DNA from: Selenomonas sp. AE3005
GTDB lineage: Bacteria > Bacillota > Negativicutes > Selenomonadales > Selenomonadaceae
Assembly: GCF_905233635.1 (NCBI RefSeq)
Contig: NZ_CAJODG010000024.1
Coordinates: forward strand, 1 to 31,393
Reading direction: 5' to 3'
Length of the DNA stretch: 31,393 nt
Of this stretch, positions 23,277 to 31,282 are shown in pieces. Each line of letters opens with the position of its first letter. Position 1 is the first letter of the stretch. The notes beneath the pieces are model-generated. The model was not told the origin of the DNA. It searched no databases and saw only the letters and a list, made by a program, of their open reading frames with translations. The translations under genes were made by a program, and so were the position numbers.

Positions 23277-25640
23277 TTTTATTCCTTCCTTTCCGACAGA
23301 TACCTGTCTTTCCTGATTACCTTGTGTATTTTCACTCCCGGCGGCACTGCGCTCCGGCCGGAAAGACCGCAGCCGCAATGCGTTCAGAACCACACAAACA
23401 CTGGACATACTCATAGCCGCCGCCCCTATCATCGGAGAGAGCTTTAGCCCCAAAGCCGGATACAAAAGACCTGCGGCCAAAGGTATGCAAATGATATTGT
23501 AGATAAATGCCCAAAACAAATTTTCTTTGATATTGCGGATTACGGCCCGGGACAGCTTGATGGCACTTACAGCATCGAGCAGATTGCTCCTGATAAGCAC
23601 AGCGTCAGCACTATCCATAGCCACATCTGTACCGGCACCAATGGCAATGCCTGCGTCTGCCCGTGCCAGTGCCGGAGCGTCATTGATACCATCACCAATC
23701 ATAGCCACCTTGTGCCCTGCGGCCTGCAAAGCAGCAATATGCTGCCCCTTCATGGCCGGCAGCACCCCGGCAATGCATTTTGTCAATCCCAGACGGTGGC
23801 GCACGGCCTCGGCGGTACGTTCATTATCACCGGTCAGCATTATGACTTCCAGCCCCATTTCTTTGAGCTGCCTGATAGCCTCGCTGCTGGATTCCTTCAC
23901 CCTGTCAGCGGCAGCGATAATCCCGGCCAGCCTGCCGTCCTGTGCGAACAGCAGAGGTGTTTTCCCCTCAGCAGTGAGCCTTGTCAATTCCTTATGGCAG
24001 GACGCCGTATCTACGCCCTGTTCCTCCATAAAGGCCGCATTGCCAGCCAGGCACAGGCTGGCACCGGCACGGCCTGTAATCCCCTTGCCAATAACAGCCT
24101 GAAAATCATTTACCGGCACAGGCGTCAGCCCCTTTTCCGCCGCATAGGCCATAACGGCCTCAGCCAAAGGATGTTCACTGTTTTTCTCCAGCCCTGCCGC
24201 CAATGCTGTCAGCTCAGATTCGGATAAGGCCAGGGGAATTACATCAGTGACCACAGGCTTGCCCTCAGTAATGGTTCCTGTCTTATCCATGACCACCGTA
24301 TCTACGGCCTGGGCATTTTCCAGTACTTCACCGGATTTTATGAGAATACCGTTCTCCGCTCCCTTGCCTGTCCCTACCATAATCGCCACCGGCGTAGCCA
24401 GTCCCAAGGCACACGGACAGGAAATTACGAGCACGGAAATCGCCATCGAAAACGCAAATTCCACACTCTCGCCTAAGGCCAGCCAGATACCACCGGCAGC
24501 CAGCGCAATGATGATAACCACCGGCACAAACACCCCGGCTATGCGGTCAGCCATTCTGGCCAGTGGTGCTTTGCTGGCGCTGGCCTCTTCTACCAGGCGG
24601 ATTATCTGGCTGATAGCCGTATCACCGCCCACTTTTTCCGCCCGGAAATGAATTGCACCGTTTTTATTCAACGTGGCCGCCGTAACCTTGTCACCGGGCT
24701 GCTTAAACACCGGCAGGCTCTCCCCTGTCAGCGCCGACTCGTCCACACTGGTCTGGCCGGAAAGCACCACGCCGTCAGCCGGCAGTCGTTCTCCGGGACG
24801 CACGACTATTTCATCGCCCACGGCCAGGCTGTCGGCCGGGATAGTGACTTCCTGACCGCCGCGCATGACAACGGCCTGCTGCGGAGCCAAAGCCATAAGC
24901 CCGGCCAGTGCCGCACCTGTTTTGCCTTTGGCCTTGGCCTCCATGAATTTTCCCACAGTAATCAGCGTGACTATCATACCTGCCGATTCAAAATAAAGAT
25001 TACGGCTGTACTCAGTTACCAGCCCCCAGTCACCATGGCCGAGTCCCCAGCTCATGCGAAACATGGCAAAGGCCCCGAATACGGCCGCCGCCATCGAGCC
25101 CATGCCCACGAGGCTGTCCATATTCGGCGCACCCTGAAACAGATTGCGGAAACCATTTATATAGTATTTCCTGTTCAGGTACATGATGGGCAGCAGCAAC
25201 AAAAACTGGGCCAAAGTAAAGGTTAAGGCATTTTCCGGGCCGGTAAAAATCGTCTGTATAATTTCCGGCACTGGCAGGCCCAGCCAGCCATAAACCATCT
25301 GGTGCATGGCTATATACATAAGCGGCAGTAAAAACACAAGTGATAAGCAAAGCCGTTGTTGCAATGCCGCTGCGTTCTTAGCCCATATATCATCGCCATC
25401 AGCCTGCGGCGCCCTTGTCTGCTTTGTGTCCTTCAGACTGGCCCCATAGCCTGCCTGTTCCACAGCCGCAATGATTTGCGCAGGACTTAGCTGCCCTTCA
25501 TCATAAGCAAGCTGCAAGGAATTAGTCAACAGATTTACGCTCACGTCCTGCGTGCCAGCCAGTTTCGTCACAGCTTTTTCCACTCTGGCCGAACAAGCCG
25601 AACAGGTCATGCCTGTAATCGTAAACCGTTCTTTTTTCAT
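23067..25640 (-). CDS. copA: Copper-exporting P1B-1 ATPase with N- and C-terminal HMA domains
   Basis: CopA pumps Cu(I) out of the cytoplasm using ATP. The protein has 857 residues. The N-terminal HMA domain carries GMTCSAC (Cys13 and Cys16). Then come the membrane segments, the actuator loop TGES (305-308), the ion-site CPC (408-410), the phosphorylation site DKTGT (452-456), SEHP in the nucleotide domain and GDGINDAPAL. The last membrane segments carry YN and MSMSS, which define the Cu(I) class. An extra HMA domain sits at the C terminus (CAHC at 802-805) after a polar linker, resembling a fused CopZ chaperone. ATG 25640 has GAGG about 8 bases upstream, 14 bases after csoR, with which it forms an operon. 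Confidence 0.97.
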   Translation of the reverse strand: MKKERFTITGMTCSACSARVEKAVTKLAGTQDVSVNLLTNSLQLAYDEGQLSPAQIIAAVEQAGYGASLKDTKQTRAPQADGDDIWAKNAAALQQRLCLSLVFLLPLMYIAMHQMVYGWLGLPVPEIIQTIFTGPENALTFTLAQFLLLLPIMYLNRKYYINGFRNLFQGAPNMDSLVGMGSMAAAVFGAFAMFRMSWGLGHGDWGLVTEYSRNLYFESAGMIVTLITVGKFMEAKAKGKTGAALAGLMALAPQQAVVMRGGQEVTIPADSLAVGDEIVVRPGERLPADGVVLSGQTSVDESALTGESLPVFKQPGDKVTAATLNKNGAIHFRAEKVGGDTAISQIIRLVEEASASKAPLARMADRIAGVFVPVVIIIALAAGGIWLALGESVEFAFSMAISVLVISCPCALGLATPVAIMVGTGKGAENGILIKSGEVLENAQAVDTVVMDKTGTITEGKPVVTDVIPLALSESELTALAAGLEKNSEHPLAEAVMAYAAEKGLTPVPVNDFQAVIGKGITGRAGASLCLAGNAAFMEEQGVDTASCHKELTRLTAEGKTPLLFAQDGRLAGIIAAADRVKESSSEAIRQLKEMGLEVIMLTGDNERTAEAVRHRLGLTKCIAGVLPAMKGQHIAALQAAGHKVAMIGDGINDAPALARADAGIAIGAGTDVAMDSADAVLIRSNLLDAVSAIKLSRAVIRNIKENLFWAFIYNIICIPLAAGLLYPALGLKLSPMIGAAAMSMSSVCVVLNALRLRSFRPERSAAGSENTQGNQERQVSVGKEGIKMAMETELKIEGMMCAHCQKHVNDALGKMAGVTAVEVNLEAGTAKVTAEREISRAEFAEVITAAGYELVG

Positions 25641-25654
25641 TTTATCACCTCGCC

Positions 25655-25975
25655 TCAGCGAACCATTTTGCTCAATAGCATTACGAGCTCGTCCACCACT
25701 GCGTCATCACCTTCACGAATATCATGCACTACGCAGCTTTTGATATGCTCAGACAAAAGCTCCTTATTAAAAGCACCCAGGGCGGCTTGAATTGCACTGA
25801 CCTGTGTCATGATATCCACACAGTACCTGTCATCTTCCACCATACGGCGAATGCCCCGTACCTGCCCTTCAATACGGTTCAGCCGGGATATCAGTTTCTT
25901 GTATTCCCTGCCATCCTTATCGCGGTGTTTATGTCTTACTTCACCGCCACAGCAGCCTGCAGCACTTGTTTCCAT
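25655..25975 (-). CDS. csoR: Copper-sensing repressor CsoR
   Basis: CsoR/FrmR-family repressors are all-helical tetramers that leave DNA when Cu(I) binds. The start ATG 25975 (106 residues) has GGAGG 5 bases upstream. The family core LISRLNRIEGQVRGIRRMVEDDRYCVDIMTQVSAIQAAL is followed by LLSEHIKSCVVHDI. The ligand set of Cys in RYCVDI, His in SEHIKSC and Cys in KSC fits the C-H-C Cu(I) site. A short N-terminal METSAAGCCGGEVRHKHRDKDG segment rich in Cys and His could add metal binding. It is first in the csoR-copA operon, under a promoter filled by a 43-bp palindrome. Confidence 0.95.
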   Translation of the reverse strand: METSAAGCCGGEVRHKHRDKDGREYKKLISRLNRIEGQVRGIRRMVEDDRYCVDIMTQVSAIQAALGAFNKELLSEHIKSCVVHDIREGDDAVVDELVMLLSKMVR

Positions 25976-25994
25976 AAAAGCCTCCATACACAAA

Positions 25995-26043
25995 TATACC
26001 CCCTATAGGTATAAATTTTATACCTATAGGGGGTATATGTCAA
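25995..26043 (-). promoter_or_regulatory. csoR-copA promoter overlapped by a 43-bp CsoR-type palindrome
   Basis: On the minus strand perfect TTGACA (26043-26038), 17 bases, then TAAAAT (26020-26015). Positions 25995-26037 form an exact inverted repeat, with 21-base arms around one central base. Each arm contains ATACC...GGTAT-type CsoR half-sites with a run of five C or G. One arm fills the spacer; the other lies over the -10 and start region. Strong binding here would block RNA polymerase completely. Confidence 0.9.
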
Positions 26044-26055
26044 GATTGCCGGCAA

Positions 26056-26274
26056 TCAGATAAAGACCTCACAGTCATCTTCGACACGCTTGCAGTTATT
26101 GCGGACATTTTCCATAACGGCCTGTACATCCTGGCCTTCTTCAAATTCCACCTTCATTTTCAAAGTCATGAAATTGACGCTGGCGTCTTTAACCCCGGCC
26201 GTGTTTTTGGCAGCCTCTTCCATCAGATTTGCACAGTTAGCACAATCTACTTCAATCTTGTAAGTTTTCTTCAT
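26056..26274 (-). CDS. Stand-alone HMA-domain metal-binding protein
   Basis: A 72-residue ferredoxin-like HMA domain: KKTYKIEVDCANCANLMEEAAKNTAGVKDASVNFMTLKMKVEF. The DCANC motif supplies the two metal-binding Cys residues; the Asp before the first Cys is common in the Zn/Cd/Pb group and differs from the GMTC of copper chaperones. A further acidic pair with Cys (EDDCEV) is near the C terminus. The gene follows the P1B ATPase by 36 bases, and that ATPase has no HMA of its own, so this probably replaces the missing N-terminal domain in trans. It ends 12 bases before the -35 box of csoR, with no terminator between. Confidence 0.9.
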   Translation of the reverse strand: MKKTYKIEVDCANCANLMEEAAKNTAGVKDASVNFMTLKMKVEFEEGQDVQAVMENVRNNCKRVEDDCEVFI

Positions 26275-26310
26275 GATAAATACGCCCTTTCCTCATTAGC
26301 TTATTAAATA

Positions 26311-28245
26311 TCAGGCTGCAGTCACATCTGTATGCATTTGACTGCCAGTCGCTTTTACAACATCGCTTGGCGGTGCAAACAAGGCTCGTACTGCATTGAG
26401 TACCGCCAGTACCATTACCCCCACATCAGCAAAGATAGCCGCCCACATATTGGCCAGGCCCAGGGCCCCGAGCAGCAATACCAGCACCTTGATACCTATG
26501 GAGAACCAGATATTCTGTTTTACAATTCTCAGTGTCTTGCGCGCAATCTTCATAGCTGTCGCAATCTTTAACGGGTCATCGTCCATGAGCACAATATCTG
26601 CAGCCTCAATAGCCGCATCAGAACCCATAGCCCCCATGGCAATCCCCACATCAGCCCGGGAAAGCACCGGTGCATCGTTGATGCCATCACCGACAAAGGC
26701 TAGTTTACCAGTTCCCTGCTGTGCTAAAAGTTCTTCGACTTTCGTCACCTTATCCTGCGGCAGCAGCTGGCTGTAAACCGTATCCAGCTGTAAATCAGCC
26801 GCCACTTTGTCTGCTATGACCGCATTATCACCAGTCAGCATAACCGTCTGCCGGATACCGCTTTTCCTTAAGGCCTTAATCGCCTCGGCGGCATGTTCTT
26901 TCACCACATCAGCAATGATGATATGTCCGGCGTATTCCTGGCCAATGGCCACATGGATAATTGTGCCGACAACATCACACTCATGCCAGCCAGCACCGAT
27001 GGCCGCCATCAGCTTGGCATTACCAACGTAGACAGTCTGCCCGTTCACCTGTGCGCGGATACCCTGTCCGGCAATTTCCTCCACCTGTTCCACAGTACAG
27101 CCGTCTGCCTCCTGCCCGTAGGCATTGCGCAGCGACTCAGCAATGGGGTGCGTAGAATAACGCTCCACATGGGCTGCCAGGTGCAGCAATTGTTCTTCAT
27201 TCAATTTATCCGAGTGAATGGCCGTAACTTGAAAAACGCCCTTGGTCAATGTGCCCGTCTTATCAAAGACGATGGTTGCTACCTCTGACAGAGTTTCCAG
27301 ATAGTTGGAGCCTTTCACCAGCACACCCTGACGGCTTGCACCGCCAATGCCGGCAAAGAAAGACAGCGGAATACTGACCACCAGGGCACAGGGACAGCTG
27401 ATAACCAGGAACGTCAGGGCACGGTAAATCCACGTCCCCCATTCCGGCGCCAGTCCCATGCCCAATATTCTTACCAATGGCGGCAGGACAGCGAGCGCCA
27501 AGGCGGCATAAACCACTATAGGAGTATATACCCGGGCAAATTTAGCAATAAAGTTTTCGGATTTGGACTTGCGCGAGCTGGCGTCCTCTACCATTTCGAG
27601 AATCTTGGAGGCGGTTGACTCGTCAAAATCCTTGGTAGTCTTAATTTTTAACAAGCCATTCAGATTCACACACCCGCTGATAACCTCATCGCCCTCTTGG
27701 GCCTCCCGGGGCAGAGCCTCACCTGTCAGCGCCACGGTATTCAGGCTCGAGGCTCCGGACACCACTATCCCGTCAAGGGGAATTTTTTCCCCGGGCTTAA
27801 CCACGATTATGCTGCCGATTTCCACTTCGTCCGGCTCGACCTTTTCCAGCGTTCCGTCAGCTTGTTCTATATTAGCATAATCCGGCCGGATATCCATCAA
27901 AGCGCTGATATCCCGGCGGCTGCGGCCCACGGCATAGGCCTGGAACCATTCACCTATCTGGTAGAACAGCATTACCGCGATAGCCTCTGTATAATCGCCG
28001 TCTTCGTAAATGGCCAACGACATCGCCCCGATAGTGGCTATCGACATCAACAGGCTTTCATCAAAAGCCTGCCGGTTCTTAATCCCCTTGCCGGCCTTAT
28101 ATAAAATATCATAACCCACAATGAGATACGGCACGAGATATGCAAAAAAACGCGGCATTCCTGCCAGCTCTGTAAAGGCAAGTACAATCATCAGCACAGC
28201 CGCAATGATAATCCGCACCAGATTTTTCTTCTGCTTTTTATTCAT
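26311..28245 (-). CDS. Zn/Cd/Pb-type P1B-2 heavy-metal efflux ATPase lacking an HMA domain
   Basis: A 644-residue heavy-metal pump. The N terminus starts directly with membrane segments (RIIIAAVLMIVLAFTELAG), with no metal-binding Cys domain. The actuator loop is TGEA (174-177), where most P-type ATPases have TGES. CPC (284-286), DKTGT (328-332), THPIAESL and GDGINDAPVL are intact. In the last membrane pair, Lys in SIGIKVLVLLLGALGL and Asp in AAIFADVGVMVLAVLNAVRAL match the Zn/Cd/Pb group (ZntA, CadA), so it is not a second copper pump. ATG 28245 has GAGGAG upstream. It has a strong promoter with an ArsR-type operator and shares an operon with the small HMA gene. Confidence 0.93.
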   Translation of the reverse strand: MNKKQKKNLVRIIIAAVLMIVLAFTELAGMPRFFAYLVPYLIVGYDILYKAGKGIKNRQAFDESLLMSIATIGAMSLAIYEDGDYTEAIAVMLFYQIGEWFQAYAVGRSRRDISALMDIRPDYANIEQADGTLEKVEPDEVEIGSIIVVKPGEKIPLDGIVVSGASSLNTVALTGEALPREAQEGDEVISGCVNLNGLLKIKTTKDFDESTASKILEMVEDASSRKSKSENFIAKFARVYTPIVVYAALALAVLPPLVRILGMGLAPEWGTWIYRALTFLVISCPCALVVSIPLSFFAGIGGASRQGVLVKGSNYLETLSEVATIVFDKTGTLTKGVFQVTAIHSDKLNEEQLLHLAAHVERYSTHPIAESLRNAYGQEADGCTVEQVEEIAGQGIRAQVNGQTVYVGNAKLMAAIGAGWHECDVVGTIIHVAIGQEYAGHIIIADVVKEHAAEAIKALRKSGIRQTVMLTGDNAVIADKVAADLQLDTVYSQLLPQDKVTKVEELLAQQGTGKLAFVGDGINDAPVLSRADVGIAMGAMGSDAAIEAADIVLMDDDPLKIATAMKIARKTLRIVKQNIWFSIGIKVLVLLLGALGLANMWAAIFADVGVMVLAVLNAVRALFAPPSDVVKATGSQMHTDVTAA

Positions 28246-28286
28246 AACCTGTCTCCTCTCTCACCTGCCGGAGCCATTACTAATAT

Positions 28287-28342
28287 ATGAACACTCATTC
28301 ATTTGTTAATGTGATTATACCACATAAATGCTTTATTGGCAA
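28287..28342 (-). promoter_or_regulatory. Promoter with ArsR/SmtB-type operator for the Zn/Cd ATPase operon
   Basis: On the minus strand TTGCCA (28342-28337), 17 bases, then perfect TATAAT (28319-28314). Just downstream, ATGAA-N6-TTCAT (28287-28302) covers the predicted start region; the TGAA-N6-TTCA pattern is that of SmtB/CzrA/CadC operators. No ArsR-family gene is in the window. Confidence 0.75.
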
Positions 28343-28381
28343 AAAAAATCTGCTGACTACATTGATAGTCAACAGATTTTT
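28341..28381. terminator. Terminator downstream of clpB, upstream of the Zn/Cd operon
   Basis: AAATCTG-c-TGACTA and TAGTCA-a-CAGATTT form an interrupted stem with a 6-base loop. T runs exist on both strands; the one on the minus strand (eight T) would end clpB transcripts after the repeat and overlaps the -35 of the next promoter. Confidence 0.8.
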
Positions 28382-28411
28382 CTGTTAGGTAAAAATATTT
28401 ATGGACGTCTT

Positions 28412-28574
28412 TATAACGCCGTTGTTCCAGTTTTGCCATAGGCAAAACTTCCTCTTGGCGTTTCCCTAAAGGACTAGCTTCGCTTCGCAACGAGGCGAGA
28501 GATATGCTCGCCGCCTGTTTTGGTATTCGTGCCCCCACCTGCTGAGGTGGGGGACATTTTCTTGCCTCGTTATA
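28412..28574 (+). repeat. Structured MITE-like repeat, copy 2 (163 bp)
   Basis: Same TATAACG...CGTTATA ends, orientation and hairpins as 2258-2396. It carries 24 additional bases (starting CCTAAAGGACTAG) between the two folded parts and differs at two other positions. The outer stem of the second part is one pair longer here (AACGAGGC with GCCTCGTT). The 340-base gap between clpB and the Zn/Cd ATPase gene holds this repeat, a terminator and the metal-operon promoter, and no gene. The repeat ends 11 bases from the clpB stop, so like copy 1 it lies at the 3' end of a minus-strand gene. Confidence 0.85.
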
Positions 28575-28585
28575 GCACGCTGCAC

Positions 28586-31093
28586 TTACGCCTCTTTACT
28601 AAAGGTAAACTTCCCATCCGCAAACCCAATGCTGACCTTATCACCTTCCTGCACATCGCCTCGGATAATAGCTTTGGACAGCTCCGTTTCTACCGTATGT
28701 ACCAGCAGACGACGCAGCGGACGGGCACCGAAATTCGGGTCAAAGCCCTGGTCAGCCAGGGCCGTCAAGGCGGCATCATTCCAGCCCAGGGTAATCTTCA
28801 CCTGACGTTCCAGACGTTCACCCAGAGCCTTTAAGAGAATCCCGGCGATATTCTTCACCTGTTCCTTGGCCAAAGCCTTGAACACGATGATATCATCAAC
28901 ACGGTTGAGGAACTCCGGACGGAAATATTCTTTCAGTATCTCCTTGACCGCACTTTGTGCCTCCTCATAATCCTTATTGAGAATTTCATGCGAGCCGAGA
29001 TTACTCGTCATGATGATTACCGTATTCTTGAAGTTCACAACCCGGCCTTTGCCGTCGGTCAGGCGGCCGTCATCGAGAATCTGCAGCAGTACGTTGAATA
29101 CATCACGATGAGCTTTTTCAATTTCATCGAGCAGAATGACACTATAGGGACGGCGGCGCACAGCCTCAGTCAGCTGGCCGCCTTCATCATAGCCCACATA
29201 TCCCGGGGGCGCACCAATCAGACGCGCCACACTGTGCTTTTCCATATACTCGCTCATATCGATGCGAATCATGCTGCGTTCATCATCAAAGAGCGCCTCC
29301 GCCAAGGTCTTGGCCAGTTCGGTCTTGCCCACGCCCGTCGGGCCCAGGAAGATAAAGGAACCAATGGGCCGGTTGGGGTCTTTTATGCCGGCACGGGCAC
29401 GCAGGATAGCCTCGCTGACCGCCTTTACGGCCTCGTCCTGCCCAACGACACGCTCGTGCAGTACATCTTCCAGATGAATGAGTTTTTCCCGTTCACCGGT
29501 GAGCATTTTGCTGACAGGAATCCCCGTCCAACGGCTGATTACTTTGGCGATATCTTCCTCACCGACTTCCTCTTTTAAGAGAGTTTCTCCCTGCGCCCGG
29601 GCGGCGATTTTTTCTTCCTCTTCCTTTAACTGCTGCTGGAGCTGCGGCAGCTTGCCGTATTTCAGTTCCGACAGGCGGTTGAGGTCATAAGCCCTTTCGG
29701 CACTTTCCATCTGGCTGTTGACATCATCGATTTCCTTCTTGATGGCCCGGACGCGCAGGATGGCCTGCTTTTCACTGTCCCATTTGTCTTTGAGCGTGTT
29801 TTCCTCAGCCTGTAATTTAGCCTTTTCATTGGTGATTTCCGTCAGCTTTTCCTGGGAGGCAGCATCTGTTTCCTTCTTTAATGCCTGCTCCTCAATTTCC
29901 AGCTGCATGATTTTGCGGCGGATTTCATCGATAGGTGCCGGCATGGATTCGATTTCTGTACGCAGTTTAGCTGCGGCCTCATCCACCAGGTCAATGGCCT
30001 TATCCGGCAGGAATCTGTCGGAAATATAGCGGTCAGACAGTACAGCCGCCGACACCAGTGCTGCGTCACGGATACGCACACCATGATGCACTTCATAGCG
30101 CTCTTTGAGGCCGCGCAGAATGGAAATCGTGTCCTCCACGCTGGGCTGTCCCACCATTACCGGCTGGAAACGCCGCTCCAGAGCTGTATCCTTTTCGATA
30201 TATTTACGGTATTCGTTAAGCGTTGTCGCACCGATACAGCGCAGTTCCCCACGGGCCATCATCGGCTTTAAGAGATTACCGGCATCCATGGCCCCTTCAG
30301 CAGCACCGGCGCCCACCACCGTATGTACTTCATCGATAAAGAGCAGAATCTGCCCATCGGACTTGGTGATTTCATTGAGTACGGACTTTAACCGTTCCTC
30401 AAACTCACCACGGAACTTGGCTCCGGCAATCAGGGAACCCATATCGAGCGAATACAGGGTTTTATTCTTTAGGGATTCCGGCACATCACCGGCTACGATA
30501 CGACGGGCTAAGCCTTCGACAATAGCCGTCTTGCCGACACCTGGCTCACCAATCAGCACAGGATTATTCTTCGTACGCCGGGAAAGGATTTCAATCGTCC
30601 GGCGGATTTCTTCATCGCGGCCAATCACGGGGTCCAGTTTCCCCTGACGGGCAGCCGCGGTCAGGTCACGGCCAAATTTTTCCAACGACTTATACCCATC
30701 TTCGGGATTATCGCTGGTGACATTCTGCTTGCGGGCGCTTTGAATATTGCTCTTGGTCAGCTTAAATTCCTTGCAGATACTCTGCACTTCACTACTGCCA
30801 TCAACAGCCAGCCCCAGCAGCAAATGCTCCGTGGATAAATACTCATCGTGCATGGATTTGGCAAATTCCTCGGCCCGGGCCAGTACCCGAACCATATCCA
30901 TGCCCATGGAAAGCCTGTCCGTGCCCCTGACGCTGGGAATCTTGCCCAGTTCCTGTTCCAGCCTTGCCTTCAGCATAGGTACATCCGTCTGACACTCGTT
31001 GAAAATGTCATTCAAAAGCCCTTCCGGCTCCTTGGCCAGTGCCAACAGCACATGCAAGGAAGTGATTTCCTGATGATAGCGCATAGCCGCCAT
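28586..31093 (-). CDS. clpB: ATP-dependent disaggregase ClpB, start disturbed
   Basis: ClpB is a hexameric AAA+ chaperone that pulls proteins out of aggregates with DnaK. From ATG 31093 there are 835 residues. An N domain (about 1-120) with the Clp-N repeats is followed by NBD1 with Walker A GEPGVGKT (182-189), a coiled-coil middle domain (about 385-500), NBD2 with GPTGVGKT (about 580) and the C-terminal domain. The usual length is about 860. Codons before ATG 31093 in the same frame read WDSALQGAQQ, clearly ClpB-like, but there is no start codon before a TAA. The good ribosome-binding site (31137-31133) leads to ATG 31124 in another frame. See the finding on this start. Confidence 0.93.
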   Translation of the reverse strand: MAAMRYHQEITSLHVLLALAKEPEGLLNDIFNECQTDVPMLKARLEQELGKIPSVRGTDRLSMGMDMVRVLARAEEFAKSMHDEYLSTEHLLLGLAVDGSSEVQSICKEFKLTKSNIQSARKQNVTSDNPEDGYKSLEKFGRDLTAAARQGKLDPVIGRDEEIRRTIEILSRRTKNNPVLIGEPGVGKTAIVEGLARRIVAGDVPESLKNKTLYSLDMGSLIAGAKFRGEFEERLKSVLNEITKSDGQILLFIDEVHTVVGAGAAEGAMDAGNLLKPMMARGELRCIGATTLNEYRKYIEKDTALERRFQPVMVGQPSVEDTISILRGLKERYEVHHGVRIRDAALVSAAVLSDRYISDRFLPDKAIDLVDEAAAKLRTEIESMPAPIDEIRRKIMQLEIEEQALKKETDAASQEKLTEITNEKAKLQAEENTLKDKWDSEKQAILRVRAIKKEIDDVNSQMESAERAYDLNRLSELKYGKLPQLQQQLKEEEEKIAARAQGETLLKEEVGEEDIAKVISRWTGIPVSKMLTGEREKLIHLEDVLHERVVGQDEAVKAVSEAILRARAGIKDPNRPIGSFIFLGPTGVGKTELAKTLAEALFDDERSMIRIDMSEYMEKHSVARLIGAPPGYVGYDEGGQLTEAVRRRPYSVILLDEIEKAHRDVFNVLLQILDDGRLTDGKGRVVNFKNTVIIMTSNLGSHEILNKDYEEAQSAVKEILKEYFRPEFLNRVDDIIVFKALAKEQVKNIAGILLKALGERLERQVKITLGWNDAALTALADQGFDPNFGARPLRRLLVHTVETELSKAIIRGDVQEGDKVSIGFADGKFTFSKEA

Positions 31094-31121
31094 CTGCTGT
31101 GCCCCCTGCAGGGCACTGTCC

Positions 31122-31137
31122 CATAATGTATTCCTCC
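31122..31137 (-). promoter_or_regulatory. Ribosome-binding site and ATG out of frame with clpB
   Basis: GGAGG (31137-31133) lies 8 bases before ATG (31124-31122). The frame opened there runs MGQCPAGGTADGG to 31008 and has no ClpB similarity. With one base fewer in the GGG after AT, the same ATG would read MDSALQGAQQMAAMRYHQEI and continue into clpB. Confidence 0.75.
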
Positions 31138-31173
31138 GTTAAACTCGCGGTAAAATCCTTATTTCTAAATCCT

Positions 31174-31231
31174 ATTATACAGGATAAAGTCAAAAAGTCA
31201 AATGATTTATTGACTTTTTGACTTTATCCTG
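31174..31231 (-). promoter_or_regulatory. clpB promoter inside a large inverted repeat
   Basis: On the minus strand TTGACT (31201-31196), 16 bases, then perfect TATAAT (31179-31174). Positions 31180-31201 and 31210-31231 are exact inverted repeats of 22 bases around an 8-base centre. Each arm contains two tandem AGTCAAA units 8 bases apart. The inner arm fills the spacer and -35. CtsR sites use the same heptad but with a 10-base period; the CIRCE element of HrcA is not present. Confidence 0.75.
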
Positions 31232-31282
31232 ACATAAAAAACTGCTGCAATGGCTATTACTGTATTTCACCCATATAACAAG

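Noticed and set aside
28299..28538. Short minus-strand open frame in the gap between clpB and the Zn/Cd ATPase
   Set aside because: Made of repeat-element sequence, a terminator and a promoter; no ribosome-binding site or recognisable protein.
31008..31124. Short open frame starting MGQCPAGG with a good ribosome-binding site
   Set aside because: Overlaps clpB codons that are clearly ClpB-like in another frame; better explained by a disturbed clpB start than by a real peptide gene, though not excluded.
31180..31231. CIRCE element of HrcA at clpB
   Set aside because: The repeat lacks the TTAGCACTC/GAGTGCTAA arms and has a different spacing.
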